Shown here: one piece after another, positions 1 through 11,702 of the stretch
Numbering within the stretch: the stretch's first letter is position 1
How the letters are laid out: the number at the start of each line of letters is the position of its first letter
Assembly: GCA_013397695.1 (NCBI GenBank)
Contig: VYZI01000169.1
Location: 1,090,688 to 1,154,687 of the forward strand
Direction of reading: 5' to 3'
Source: Centropus unirufus
Lineage: Eukaryota; Chordata; Aves; Cuculiformes; Centropidae
Length of the DNA stretch: 64,000 nt
Position numbers and translations under genes: made by a program
The notes under the pieces: model-generated
Told to the model about the DNA's origin: nothing
Seen by the model: the letters and a program-made list of their open reading frames with translations, nothing else
The model's database searches: none

Positions 1-1297
1 CACCAGATTTGTATTTATTCGTATTTAATTAAGGTATTTTGTTGTAATACAGGAAACTCACCTAGTGGGGAAAAAAGATTATTTGAATGGTTGAAAGTGT
101 CAATGTTTGTCAACCTGGAAGGAGCTTAAAGTCTCATTTTGAGCCCATGTAATGAAAATAAGAAGCGCTCAGCACTCAGCTGCTCTGCTGGGGTTTGTTT
201 CAGTCCATGCTGACCGTAGCTGGCAGTGGGTACAGATGTCACCTCCCTATCCCCCTCTTTTTTGTTGTGTCTTAGGAGAACAGGGAAAAATCCCTCCTAA
301 CTTATTACTAACAGGAATGGAAGAAGATCAAGAGTGATTATGGTGTAGTCTGAGAAGCCTCCCAGGAACCCATCACTGATGGGCTCCGAAATGCTGCCCA
401 AGGGCAGGTGAGCTGCTGTCACCCCAGCTCTGCAGTCCCTGCGTTCTGGAAGGTGGAAGCAGGAATGTTGGTGGCACAGCTCTGCTCCTGGTTTCCCAGC
501 CCTGCGTGCTGCGTCCGGGAGTGACTCTGGATCTGCAAGGCTTGGCAGCGTGGCAGCCTATGGGAATCTGCTGTTGGATGGCCTGGTTTGAAGCATTTTA
601 GATGTCCAGGGCATTTTGCAGACTTCTTTCATGGCAGTAACATCCATGGCTTGTTTCCTGCCTCCAGGACTGGTTGTGACCTCGAGCACAGGGGATGCTC
701 TTTGAATTGTGCTGTGAATACGGACTGGAGCTCCTGAATTAGATCCTTTCCTCCATTTTCCACTATGTGCAGCTGTAGCTCTCCTTAAAAGGTGAAAAGG
801 TGTCACTTTGAAGCAGCCAGGGAGGAAGAAAGGTCTTGTTTGGATCGCTTGCTGTGTCTGGGGCAGCGCCTGTTTAATTTAGAGCCACTCCTTCGATGGA
901 GAGAGCCATAATTTGGTTTCTTCACGATGCCATTTCACAGAACTGATCAATCACCCCGAGGTACAAGCTGTGCCCCGCTCGTCTCAAAGCAAGGCTGTGA
1001 AACGCTGAGGCAGCAAAATACGGGGCATGGCTCCCAGCCCAGCCCTGGGCCTCACCTGGGCCGCAGGTTGAAGCAGGTGATTCCTTGCTCTAGTCCATCG
1101 GGATTTAGTGACAGCCGTTTCCTTGAGCCAGGAGCAGGGGGATCCGACGCAAACCACCACAAGGAAGTCAAGGAGCGTGTGGGCTGGTGCTTTGGCAGCA
1201 TGAACCCAGGAGCCTGATAGGAAGGAGGACCAGACTGGAATAAAATTAGGATTGGTGGGGAATAAATTGCATGGAATAAAGTTAGGATTAGAAATTG
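1..1297. other. Non-coding, no recognised element
   Basis: No gene, RNA or mobile element was recognised. The only visible structure is a 17-base direct repeat with one mismatch (GGAATAAAATTAGGATT at 1237-1253, and again at 1273-1289, period 36) immediately upstream of the first CR1 fragment. The short open frames here show no domain or codon pattern that I recognise. Confidence 0.6.
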
Positions 1298-1506
1298 AAT
1301 AAATTTAGGTTGGACGTTAAGAAAAAATTCTTCATGGAAAGTGTTCTCAGGCCCTGGCAGAGGCTGCGCAGGGAGGGGGTGGAGTCCCCATCCCTGGAGG
1401 GGGTTAAAAGCTGGAGATGAGGTGCTCGTGGATCTGGTTCAGGCGTGGACAGGGACAGTTGGACTTGGTGATCTCAAAGGTCTTTTCCAGCGTGGTCATT
1501 CTATGA
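1298..1506 (+). mobile_element. CR1 LINE 3'-end fragment
   Basis: A decayed CR1 3' untranslated region on the plus strand. The landmarks in order are the 'TTAGGTTGGACGTTAAGAAA' block at about 1304, the 'GTGGAGTCCCCATCCCTGGA' block near 1380, the 'GATCTCAAAGGTCTTTTCCA' block near 1471, and a terminal ATTCTATG at about 1498-1505. It reads like the AATCACCAGGTTGGAAAAGA subfamily and is more diverged than the other subfamily in this window. The 5' end is truncated, as is usual for CR1. Boundaries are good to about 10 bases. Confidence 0.85.
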
Positions 1507-2197
1507 AAATGCGGTGGGGACGTGGAAACAAGAAAAGGGAACAGGACTCCAGCACTTGAGCAAAAAGCGTGAGCCTAAAGAAGTAAAACCCTGACATATT
1601 GTGCCTAGTGATCATTATTCTGCAAAGACCTCATTTTCAGTGTCACTAATGTCAGGCAAGGAGCTCAAGCCTTTCTCTCTGCCCCACATGCCTCTTCTCC
1701 CCAAATTCTTGCCCTGTTTGCTGTAGGTTTGCTTTTTTTAATCCAATATCTTTCTTTCCTGAACAAGAGAGACCCTAATCAGTTCTGGGTGCTCGCCACC
1801 TACTATCAGGGCTTGTTTTGGGGATAGCTCAGCAAAGCTTTCAAATGTCTGAACTGCATTAAAATGAATTGTTGACATTCCAGCCCAAACCTCAGGAGGC
1901 AGGAATCTGCCATGGGAGCTTGGAGGGAAGCACTGGTATAACCAAACAGACTCGTAATGAGGTTTGAGGAGCTTGAAATCCAAAGTCTGGTCCACATTAT
2001 GAATCATTCACTGGTTTAACTGAATCAGTTTCCAATTGAAGTCATTAAGCTCCTAGACAGCCCCAGTATAGACATCTTCATATTGGTTTTATCCATTCTT
2101 CAACCAATTTAGCTTGGATGTGTTAGGAAAGTAATGTCCAGGAAACCCTTGGAGGGGTTGGCGTTTGCAGACCTGAGCCAGGTTGCCGTTAAGATTT
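1507..2197. other. Non-coding, nothing recognised
   Basis: Spacer between two CR1 fragments. A reverse-strand open frame of 89 codons (1738-2007) resembles no family that I know and is within the length expected by chance. Confidence 0.5.
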
Positions 2198-2492
2198 CAT
2201 AGAATCATGGAATCACCAGGTTGGAAAAGGCCTTTGAGGTCATCGAGTCCAACCGCACCTGTCCACAGCTGAGCCACATCCTTGGGCACCTCATCTGCCT
2301 GTCTTGAATCCCTCCAGGGATGGGGACTCCACCACCTCCCTGGCCACTGTTCCAGTGCCCAAGAACCCTTTTGGTGAAGAATTTTTTCCTGATGACCAAT
2401 CTGACCCTGCCCTGGTGCAGCTTGAGACCACCCCCCCATCCTATCCCCTGTCACTTGGGCAGGAAACCAACACCCACCTCTCCACAACCTCT
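2198..2492 (-). mobile_element. CR1 LINE 3'-end fragment
   Basis: Reverse-strand CR1. The element's 3' terminus lies at 2198 (CATAGAATCATGGAATCACC), and the sequence then runs backwards through the AGGTTGGAAAAGGCC, CCTCCAGGGATGGGGACTCC and 'AACACCCACCTCTCCACAAC' blocks before similarity stops near 2492. It belongs to the AATCACCAGGTTGGAAAAG subfamily, like 26013-26342. Open frames through it are fortuitous. Confidence 0.93.
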
Positions 2493-5251
2493 GTACTTAT
2501 CTTGCTTCATCAGCTTCTTGCAAATCCCAATGTTCTTCTCCCCTGCCTCTGGGCTCTTGTTGACTTTGGACACCGTTATCTGAGCATGCTGCTCTCTGGA
2601 GGAGGAGCGTGGCCATCCTCATGACCTCACGTGTGGTAACCAGCAAACCAGGAGCGCAGGGGGCATCTGTGAAACCCAATGGATTTTGATCTCTTTTTAT
2701 AAATATGGAGCTTGAAATTGTCCTTGAGGGAGGACATTCAGTGTCCTGAGTTCCTGCATGTGGTTCTGCCGGGGTTTCTAGACTGGAATCCAGGACAGAT
2801 TTGCAACATGCGAAGATCTACAGGTTCACAAGCACCACGAGACTGGTAAAATGTGCACAGAAGCTGTCGTGCTGCTCCCCAAAGGACATGGATATCTCAC
2901 TGGTCCAGCAGAGGAGATTGTGCGCTCCCCGAATGAAGTGCAGCGGCTCATGGCTGAGTCCCAGGAGACACCGGTGGCCTTCAGAGAGGTCGCCCTCCCA
3001 CTCGGCAGGACGTGGCAGCCTTCAAACCTCCCCTGTGTTGTGGGGCTGCACCGAGGGATGCGACTGAAAGAATCCCTTCTAGTGGGAAAGAGAGGCTCAG
3101 TGTTGAGCTCACTTGACTTCTCTTTGCAGGAGAAGGAGAGATGATGCCAGCTCTGAACTCAAGCATGGATTTTGCCGAGGTTAATGCACCCCTGGAGACT
3201 GTGGAACAAAACTGTCTGTCAAACAAAACTGTTCTGGGGCAGAGAGGGGGAGCGCACAGAAGTACATTCTATGCTGTTGACCATTAATTGCGCAAACAAA
3301 ACACCCCTGAGAGTGTTTTCATGTGCCACTCTGTTTTCTTATAAAATACAGGGATTCCTGAAGCTGTGTAGAAAACCCATAGTAAACATAAAACCTGGCA
3401 AACAGTATCCATGCCATGGAACGCAGACGGATATTGGCAGCGCTGTGCAGTGAGAGCATCACGGGAGCGGGGGAGGCTGCAGGTCTCGACAGGGACAGAA
3501 GAGCAGGACAGAAACTCCTGCAGCTCCAACCTCACGTGCCCTGCTGGGAGAAGGAGCTGTCATTCCCCAGAGGCTGGGGAATCCCTCCTACCTTCCTGAG
3601 ACACCGTGGGTGGTACTTGGTGAGGATTAGTGATTTGAACATGATGTTCTGGTCTTTAAACCCTGGCGCAGGGCAGGGGTGGTTGCAGTTGTTCCTGCAT
3701 ATTTAGCATGGAGAAATCAGTGGCTTGTTCACCGTCTCCAGCCCTGCCTGGTGGCATCAAATAGTTTATGGAAAACTTTTAGGGCACATCTAAAGGATTC
3801 TGACAGCAGCTGCCTGCCTGTGGCTAATGAAAGGTTTTCACATTCCTTTCCATATGCTTTGAAATGCCAGAGGAAATGTCCCAGGGACTCAAATTATAGG
3901 TGTTACTTGGGAGTAACTGCTGCATTATTGTTGAACACCTGGAACGGGCAGCAGGCTGCACGCTGGAAAAAGAAGGAACTGGACACTCTTAGTTCCCCCT
4001 TCCTACCCCCGGGTAACAGGTCCGTAGGCAGCCCTGCCCCTGGGCTTTGTTCAGGGAGGCTGCAGAATGTTCAGATTTAACTTTGTCCCATTGCCACCTT
4101 CTGCTCTGGTTCTGTCTCTCAGCTCTTCCCATTCCCTGCTGAAGCATAAGAGGATTCAGTTTTGGTGTCCAAGCCCTCGTTCCATGAAGCTGAGCCCTGG
4201 GTGGGTTTGGACAGGCATCCGCACAGATAGTACTGGCTGTGCACAGAGGGTGAGGCGTATCTGCCTCCCGTGGGGAGAGGCAGCCAGGGCTGTTCCGCAC
4301 TCCTCCAGCTATTTGTTTAATTTATTTAACATCTTGACAGTAAAACCATTGGAAGCAGCTTTGCCAAAGATACTTCTTTTTCTTCCAACTTATCATCTCC
4401 TCTCAACCTGTCTAAGGAAAGCATTCTTGGCATGGCAGAGTCAGCCCTTTATCCCACTGCTTTGCCTTTGAAGTTGGGCTCTCCAACACGATTGGTACCT
4501 GGCCAGGAAAGAAAAAACAAAGTCTGGTGTTGCCAGTTGGCTGCACGTTCACTGCACAGAGGCGGTACTGAAGGAAAAGCTTCCATTTCACAGGAGGAAC
4601 AGTGGGAGGACGGTATTGTTGTTGCTGTTTACATTACCTGCTGCAACACGGAAGCTGCGTTCGCGATGAAGGCCCAGGTGTGCTCTGTGCAAACCCCTAT
4701 TGGCAGCTCCCCCTGCACTGATGGATTTAATACAACAAACAAGTCTGTACCACAGTCATTTCTCACCACAAGGTGAGATCTACCATGAACGTGCCTTGGT
4801 GTTGGCTTTGTCACAGAAACTACCTGCATCTTGTCTCCTGTCTTAGCCAACCTGCTGGAAAAAAATCCCCTGGCAGTGATAAAATAGTTTGTAGGTGTCA
4901 GCTTGTACACGTTGTTTGGAGCTGTTTGCTAATCTGTGCTCGTAGGTACTTGTAATTGCTTTGTCTGGGTAGGTTTGTGCTGGCAGGGAGTTAATTTCTG
5001 GTAAAAATAGGGACTGAAATGGGACTTACTTGGGGTGCTTCCAAGGTGTGAGAAAGAAAACGTAGTGGTGAGCTGGGCTCCAGAACTGTTTACCCTGCTG
5101 AGAGCTTTGCACACCCCTCTGTGGGGCCACCATTAACCCACCTCGACCATGGGGTGGTTGTAACATGGGTGAAACCCTAGCAGAGATGCTCAAGGAGAGC
5201 TGCAGGCAAGCTGGGCCTTCAATGTGTGTGGCTGAGCTTGAAGGAACAACT
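2493..5251. other. Non-coding, nothing recognised
   Basis: About 2.8 kb without a recognised gene, RNA or repeat. Forward open frames of up to 134 codons (3679-4080, 4067-4471) overlap each other in different frames and show no conserved motif, so I treat them as chance. Confidence 0.5.
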
Positions 5252-5560
5252 TAGAATCACAGAATCTTGGAATGGTTTGAGACCTCAAAGCTCAGCCAGT
5301 CCCACCCCTGCCATGGGCAGGGACACCTCCCGCTGGATCAGAGGACTCCAAGCCCCATCCAACCTGGCCTTGAACACCTCCAGGGATGGGGCAGCCCCCA
5401 CTGCTCTGGGCAACCTGGGCCAGGGCCTCCCCACCCTCACAGCAAAACATTTCTCCCCAAGATCTCGTCTCAATCTCCCCTCTTTCAGCTGAAAAACCCT
5501 TCTCCCTCATCCTTTCCCTGCCCTCCCTGATCCAGAGCCCCTTTCAGTACTGGAAGTTCT
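5252..5560 (-). mobile_element. CR1 LINE 3'-end fragment, major subfamily
   Basis: Reverse-strand CR1 with its 3' terminus at about 5252 (AGAATCACAGAATCTTGGAA). It carries the blocks shared by most copies here: CATGGGCAGGGACACCTCCC, CAACCTGGCCTTGAACACCT, CTGGGCAACCTGGGCCAGGG, and near its truncated end 'CCCCTTTCAGTACTGGAAG'. The GGTTGGAAGG part of the tail is deleted (…GGTTTGAGACCTC…). Confidence 0.95.
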
Positions 5561-7559
5561 TCCTTTTCTGCGAGCAAGAAGCACTGTGCCCTTTCCCACT
5601 GAGCTTGCAATATTTACAAGTCTTTTTCCACGACCACTCAAAAAACAGGGAGAAACTTGTCAAGATTAGTTTCTTGGGTTTGCCAGCCAGAGAAATCTGG
5701 AGCTAGGATGGACTCCAGGCTGCCAGGGCTGGAGGGAAGGTGGGAAGTGTGGATGCATTCACCCCGTGTGTTTCAGTGTTTGTTGAGCTTGGCTGCTGAG
5801 CTCCTCCTTCCAGCTTTGATTTGTCCTCAGGCTCCTGAGAACACTGAACCCCAACTGTGTTACCCTCAAACATTTTGCAACCTCCTCATTGTCCGTGATG
5901 CAACCCGTCCACCAGGAAGCTGATAACCCCTGCTGCTGAGGTTTATTCTCATCTCCTGACGTGGGGGTCTGTGCCTACGGTGGTGGAACCCCATGAAAGC
6001 GTCCACCCTGAGGGCTGGCTCTCTAGGAGCTGTGTGCTGCCAGCATCTTGGGTTTCAACCTCTTTGGTCACCTCATGGCACCGTTACAGCTGTGCTCCAT
6101 GGAAATCCCAGAGCTGTGCTCCAGGGAAGCTGATCTGCCCGTGTGTTGGGTTATTTAGCATTGAGGAGGTTCAGGGGTACAGTGCATTGTGGTGCTTGAA
6201 AACCCATCTGGGATAAATGCTGCTCTGGATCTGTTGTGAATTCCGACTTCCAGCCCAAAATAAAAAATAAGGCCTCGGGGAGAAGTGTCTGGGTGACATT
6301 TTGGGTTGTGTTTGTGAACTGGTGGGGGTAGAAAATCTGCTAAAGACCCGAGAGGCTTTGATAGGTCGGATGATGAATTACAGCTGTTTTATTCAGGGGT
6401 TTATCGACTGCTCCTTATCACAGAGGCAGGATGCAAACACTGAATTTCATACAAGCCCACGATTCTTTTCTTTCTCAGAAACTTATAGTCATTAAGGACA
6501 TTCCAGAGTAAACAGCAGCCTCTTCCCATCTTCTAACCACCCCCTCACACAAAGATCCGAGACTCCAGAGCCCCGCCAGTGCTGCTGGGACATCTCTCTT
6601 CCCATATAATTTCTGTAATACAGCCCTGTCCTCCGACTGCAACGCAGACGCCCTAAATGCTCGGCCTCTTACCATAATGCTACATTCCTGCTCCCCCCAT
6701 CTGCGACAGCACCTCAAAATAACAGACAAGGACTCAGCTCGCAAGAGTTCCAAAGGGAAGGATTGAGTTTTTTCTGGCAGTGGGAGCTCCAGATCTTCGT
6801 GCCTGCTCCAGCTGGCTGGAGCACACCAAGATGGGATCATCTTCCCGTGGGCCCCGAGAGGGTTGAGGAGCTCATGTCTAAGCAGAGCTGCCCGGGCGCC
6901 GCGTGGTGCAGGGTCCGTACCCCCAGCAGGCAGCAACCACTTCCATGAACTCATGGATGGGAGAGGAAAGGGAGCTCTGCATCAGAGCAAGGCTGAGGTC
7001 ACCCTGACCTCATGCTCTGCCCGCTAGGCCCTGCTGCTTCCTCCCAGCTGACCAAAAGCCTCCTGTGCAACCTCCCTCCCTACCCTGGGAACCGTAGGAG
7101 AAAGCCTGCAGCCTCCCAGTTGGCGTTACTGGTGCCACCTCCACACATGGGCTCGCTTTCTGTGTGTAGGTCCCTCACGGCATCCGCTGGCGCTGGGGCC
7201 TCGCTTGAGCACAGGCATCAGCACCATCTGCTAACAGAAAAGAAATGCCCTTCTGCGTGGTGCCTGTCTGCTGGGAAGCCTAAAACACTGTGTAAACAGG
7301 AATTCAGCTTGGATCATCCCAATGCAGTGAGTCATTTTTATTAACTCTCGCTTCAGAGCAGTACGTTTGGGTTCAGAGCTCTTAGGTGACTTCTCCAAAC
7401 AAAACCATGACAGGACTAGGAGGAGACCCCCGGGATGCTGGTGCTCCCATCCCTTCGAGAAGGTGTCACTGCCTTGACTCCTGCTTCTACTCTAATGGAG
7501 GAGCCGGGCTGGTGGCAGCCAGGAGGAGATAGAGGGGTGATGCTATTCCTTTCCTCAAT
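5561..7559. other. Non-coding, nothing recognised
   Basis: About 2 kb with no recognised element. A 159-codon reverse-strand frame (6475-6954) is low in recognisable motifs and not supported as a gene. Confidence 0.5.
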
Positions 7560-7845
7560 ACAGAATCAGAGAATCATGGAATGGTTTGGGTTGGAAGGGA
7601 CCTCAAAGCCCACCCAGTTCCACCCCCCGCCCCGGCCAGGGACACCTCCCACTGCACCAGGGGGCTCCCAGCCCCATCCCACCTGGCTTTGAACCCCTCC
7701 AGGGATGGGGCAGCCACAGCTTCTCTGGGCACCCTGGGCCAGGTCCTCCCCATCCTCAGCGTGAACAATTCCTTCCTAAAATCTCATCTCAATCTTCCCC
7801 TTTCCAATTTGCAGCCATTCCTCCTCATCCTATCCCTATCATCAT
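7560..7845 (-). mobile_element. CR1 LINE 3'-end fragment, major subfamily
   Basis: Reverse-strand CR1 with its 3' end at about 7560 (GAATCAGAGAATCATGGAAT). The GGTTTGGGTTGGAAGGGACC tail and the GGGACACCTCCCACTG and CCTCCAGGGATGGGGCAGCC blocks follow in order. Similarity ends in a CATCATCAT run near 7845. Confidence 0.95.
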
Positions 7846-9707
7846 CATGGCTCAGTATTTCCCAAGTGCTCTGATCTTCCCGGCTGTATTGCGATTCCTT
7901 GATTTCTCCTCCTGTCCTCAGTAATTGTTTCTTGCAAGCAGAAACAGCCCGAGGCAGAACTGGAGAGCAAACAGGATCACACCAAATAAATCCATCTTCA
8001 CAGCTCTTTTTTTGTGCACTCCCTTCTATCAGTTAGGTTCAAAGAAAGGATCTCCTTACTCTGCCTTGGCTGTTTAGCATTTTTTATTAACAAAGTCCTC
8101 TTTTAGGCTGCAGCCCATTGAGGTTCATTAATCAACAATTGCCACGAAGTGAAAAATTCTCAAACTCCCCAAAATCTTTTTCTTGGAGTGAGTTAACACT
8201 AACAATGAAGTTTTCCTTGGCCGACCGTCCCCTGCTTTGATGTGTCTGGGTGAGAAACTAAAAGCCACAAAGGTGTTATAAACTGGGCACGGATCGCAGA
8301 TCGAGACAGGCTGGTATGTGCTTCTAACCCATAAATCCACGCAGCGTAGCCAGAATCAGTGTTTGCCTTGTGCCAGAGAGATTTTTTGGCATTTCAGTGA
8401 TTTTCTTATCGGTTTTTCATTAGTGGAACTGTTGTTTTCTTTTAAAGAACAGCAAGTTCCTCTCGATGTCCTGAAAATGGCAGAGGAACGGGTCCCCCAG
8501 ACCCCATTCCTCGAGGAACACTGGGTTACGTTATTTCTGGCAGGAGTCAGAATACAGCTCTGCTTAATATTGGGAGCAGGCTGTTTTTGAAACATAAGCC
8601 TCGGCAGTTTTGAAGGCTTTTGAGTACCTCTGGCAGGCCTGGTGAGCTGCCTTGGCAACCAGGAGACGTGACCCTGCTCAAAGGTCCATGCCTGGGGCCA
8701 GGCCTGGCAGGGGAAGGTGCTGCTGCCCTTCAGGCAGGGGCAGAGCTGGCGTGCAGGGTTTTTGCACCGCTGTTGCTTCCAGGAGGTGATTTTTAATGAG
8801 AACCCAGGCAGAGAAAAGCTTAGGGGTTACTTCTGAGGGTGTAAAGTCCCTCAGGCTGCTCGAGGTTGCCTCCCTAAATAAAGCCTTGCTCTTGAGGGCA
8901 GTAAAATAAATAGGAAGACTCCCATGGCTTTTTATGGGCCGGTGAAGGGGGATGAAGGACCAAAGAGCTCTGGAAAGCACTCAAGCTGCTTAAGTGCTGT
9001 TTCAGGCTTCCCAGAGCCACGCTCCGAAGGTCAGGAGGAGGCAGAGCGTTCCCCAAGCCCAAGATTGCCGAAATATGAGCTCTGCCCCTCCAGTGCCTGC
9101 AAACCGGACTCCAGCCCAGGAGAGCGAGGAGGTTTGTACTTCACCACCGCCTTCCTCGCTGTTGGGACTGCTGGGATTGTTCTGATGGGAGCTGCTGCTT
9201 GCATCATCTTTCCCATATTGTTATTTATTCCTTTAACCTGCTATAAAAAGCGAGCAGAAATAAAAGGCCCCGCTCTGTCCTGCAGAAATAAGATGCAGTG
9301 TTTACCATTGGTGATCGTTACCAGGGTGCTTCTTCCTCCAGTGAGCCAGAAGTGGATAAAATCACTCATCTTTTGTTTCTGTTTTTGTGTGCGTCTATTT
9401 TTGTTGCTTACATTTCAAATTACTGTATTTTTCAACCAGTTAAAGGCTGCGTTTTGCACGCGTTGCACATTCTATAAAACCCTTGGAAAGGAAAAAAATT
9501 GGCAATGTGAATTCCTTCTCTGCTAGGACTGGAAGGGTTGTAAAGTCTCAGGAGGGGAAGGCCATGCCAGCTTTCTGCAGGCGAATTCTGCCAGAAGTAG
9601 TGGTGAGCAAAGGGTGAATGAGAGTTCCTCACACAGAGGGGGTACCGGCCACAGGGGAAAGGCAAGGCTGGTGGACAAGAGTTTGTTTCTGTCTCACATC
9701 ATCCAAG
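7846..9707. other. Non-coding; one 200-codon open frame with a hydrophobic stretch
   Basis: No mobile element was recognised. A forward frame at 8924-9526 (200 codons, ATG start) contains a roughly 30-residue hydrophobic segment at residues 75-105 (…FLAVGTAGIVLMGAAACIIF…) followed by a basic KKR. That is what a single-pass membrane helix looks like, but AT- and T-rich DNA readily gives such segments by chance. No domain is recognised, and no splice or promoter context supports it. Confidence 0.4.
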
Positions 9708-10100
9708 GCCAGGCTGAGAGAGCTGGGGTTGTTTAGCCTGGAGAAGGCTCCAGGGAGACTTAGAGCAGCTTCCAGTACTGAAAGGGGCTCTGGGAAAGCT
9801 GGGGAGGGGCTCTGGATCAGGGAGGGGAGGGAAAGGATGAGGGGAAGGGTTTTCAGCTGAAAGAGGGGAGATTGAGATGAGATCTTAGGGAGAAATGTTT
9901 TCCTACAAGGGTGGGGAGGCCCTGGCCCAGGTTGCCCAGAGCAGTGGTGGCTGCCCCATCCCTGGAGGTGTTCAAGGCCAGGTTGGATGGAGCTTGGAGT
10001 CCTCTGATCCAGGGGGAGGTGTCCCTGCCCATGGCAGGGGGTGGGACTGGCTGGGCTTTGAGGTCCCTTCCAACCCAAACCATTCCATGATTCCATGATC
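9708..10100 (+). mobile_element. CR1 LINE 3'-end fragment, major subfamily
   Basis: Plus-strand CR1, one of the longer copies. It starts in the AGGCTGAGAGAGCTGGGGTT block at about 9710 and continues through CTTCCAGTACTGAAAGGGGC, GAGGCCCTGGCCCAGGTTGC and CCCCATCCCTGGAGGTGTTC. It ends with a complete CCATTCCATGATTCCATGAT terminus at 10081-10100. Confidence 0.96.
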
Positions 10101-11189
10101 ACCTCATGTTCAAGCTCAGTAAATATTTCACTGCTGTAACCGAGCTCCAGACCTTTTAGCATTCCATGAGCGTGGCCCACTTGTTCCCTGTGGCAAGGAG
10201 ACGCGCAGGGTGCATCGCTGGGACCTGGCTTCTCCCTCCAGCTCTGCTGGGTCTTTGTTGCATGGGGATGGGTGAATCGCCATGGGCTGGGTGGTGTCTC
10301 CTTGGGATCCAGGGGAAGCTGCTGGGGAGACAAGAGCAGCTTCTTCCTCTCAGTCTTGGGTGCCTTTTTAGGGCCATTTTGGGGAAAAACAGGCTAAAAT
10401 GGATGGGAGTACCACCTTGTCCTACCACTTGAAAACTCCTGAGATATAAGCAGCAGCCAGTTATTGGTTTGTACCAATTTAATAATTTCAATTCAGAAAT
10501 ATTTAAACTAAATCTAATAGAAAATAGACAGGAATTGTTCCAGAGCTGGCAGGGTGGCTCCACCATTGTCCTTATTTTTATATCATTTTAATGAGGCTGT
10601 TTTTCCACCCTCTTTCCACTCTGTTGGTTTGCTTTGCCCAAAGAGTGTAAACAGCCCTACTCAGGAAGGTGCTCCAAGTTCCACTGTTAATAATTTGGGG
10701 CTCCAATAAATGAGAAACGCTGTTTACAAGCAAAAATAAATAGATAAATAGAAAAATCAGAAGCTCTGCTTGGCCTCACAAACAAAAGTAGCCCAAAAAT
10801 AAACAGGCCTACCCAGCAGAAAGGAGGCTCAGAAGGGAAGTGGATGCCAAGCGAAGAGGCAGATGCAGAGAGCGTTTCCTATTTGGTTTAGGGAGTGCAG
10901 ACTCTTGTCTCCAGTCTGCGTGCGTTTCCTCCAGTGATTCATCACAGCCCCGAGGTTATAAATAAACCCCTCCTTGTCCTGGCACACGGCTTCCAGGCTG
11001 GTGACAGCGGCAGCGCAGGTCCCTGTCTGAGTGATACCCGCCTGGCCAGAGGGTTTTGTACAACTGTTTCCAGGCCGGTCGTTTCCTTTCCCTTGAGGGG
11101 TTGCGACTCGGAGAGATGGAAGCTGTGCTTGTTTCATCTGAGTAACGAGTCATTAAGGAGCTTATCTAAGCCAGTGCCACGATGGCCCT
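10101..11189. other. Non-coding, nothing recognised
   Basis: About 1.1 kb between a CR1 copy and the 47-bp tandem array. It includes an A-rich stretch around 10700-10805 (repeated AAATAAATAGATAAATAG-like words near 10735-10755). No gene was recognised. Confidence 0.5.
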
Positions 11190-11517
11190 GTTGGGTGCAT
11201 CCAGGAGTTGGGTTTGGAAGGTGCCCCCGAGCCCCTGTTGGGTGCATCCAGGAGTTGAGTTTGGAAGGTGCTCCCAGGCCCGTGTTGGGTGCATCCAGGA
11301 GTTGGGTTTGGAAGATGCTCCCGGGCCCGTGTTGGGTGCATCCAGGAGTTGGGTTTGGAAGATGCTCCCGGGCCCGTGTTGGGTACATCCAGGAGTTGGG
11401 TTTGGAAGATGCTCCCGGGCCCGTGTTGGGTACATCCAGGAGTTGGGTTTGGAAGATGCTCCCGGGCCCGTGTTGGGTGCATCCAGGAGTTGGGTTTGGA
11501 AGGTGGTCCCGGGCCTG
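11190..11517. repeat. 47-bp minisatellite, seven units, broken by a gap
   Basis: Seven head-to-tail units start at 11190, 11237, 11284, 11331, 11378, 11425 and 11472. Each begins GTTGGGTGCATCCAGGAGTT and ends in a CCCGGGCCCGT-like CpG-bearing segment. Units 5 and 6 share a GTGCAT to GTACAT change, and units 1, 2 and 7 differ in their last third, so the array shows local homogenisation. The array runs straight into a run of N and was probably collapsed or unresolved by the assembler. Because 47 is not a multiple of three and no frame has a stop, the array produces long false open frames on both strands. Confidence 0.97.
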
Positions 11518-11702
11518 NNNNNNNNNNNNNNNNNNNNNNNNNNNNNNNNNNNNNNNNNNNNNNNNNNNNNNNNNNNNNNNNNNNNNNNNNNNNNNNNNNN
11601 NNNNNNNNNNNNNNNNNNNNNNNNNNNNNNNNNNNNNNNNNNNNNNNNNNNNNNNNNNNNNNNNNNNNNNNNNNNNNNNNNNNNNNNNNNNNNNNNNNNN
11701 NN
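11518..11702. other. Assembly gap of 185 N
   Basis: A run of 185 undetermined bases lying at the right edge of the 47-bp minisatellite. The sequence after the gap (CCTGCAGGGTTTTCC…) is not part of the array, so the missing bases hold the right end of the array. Confidence 0.99.
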
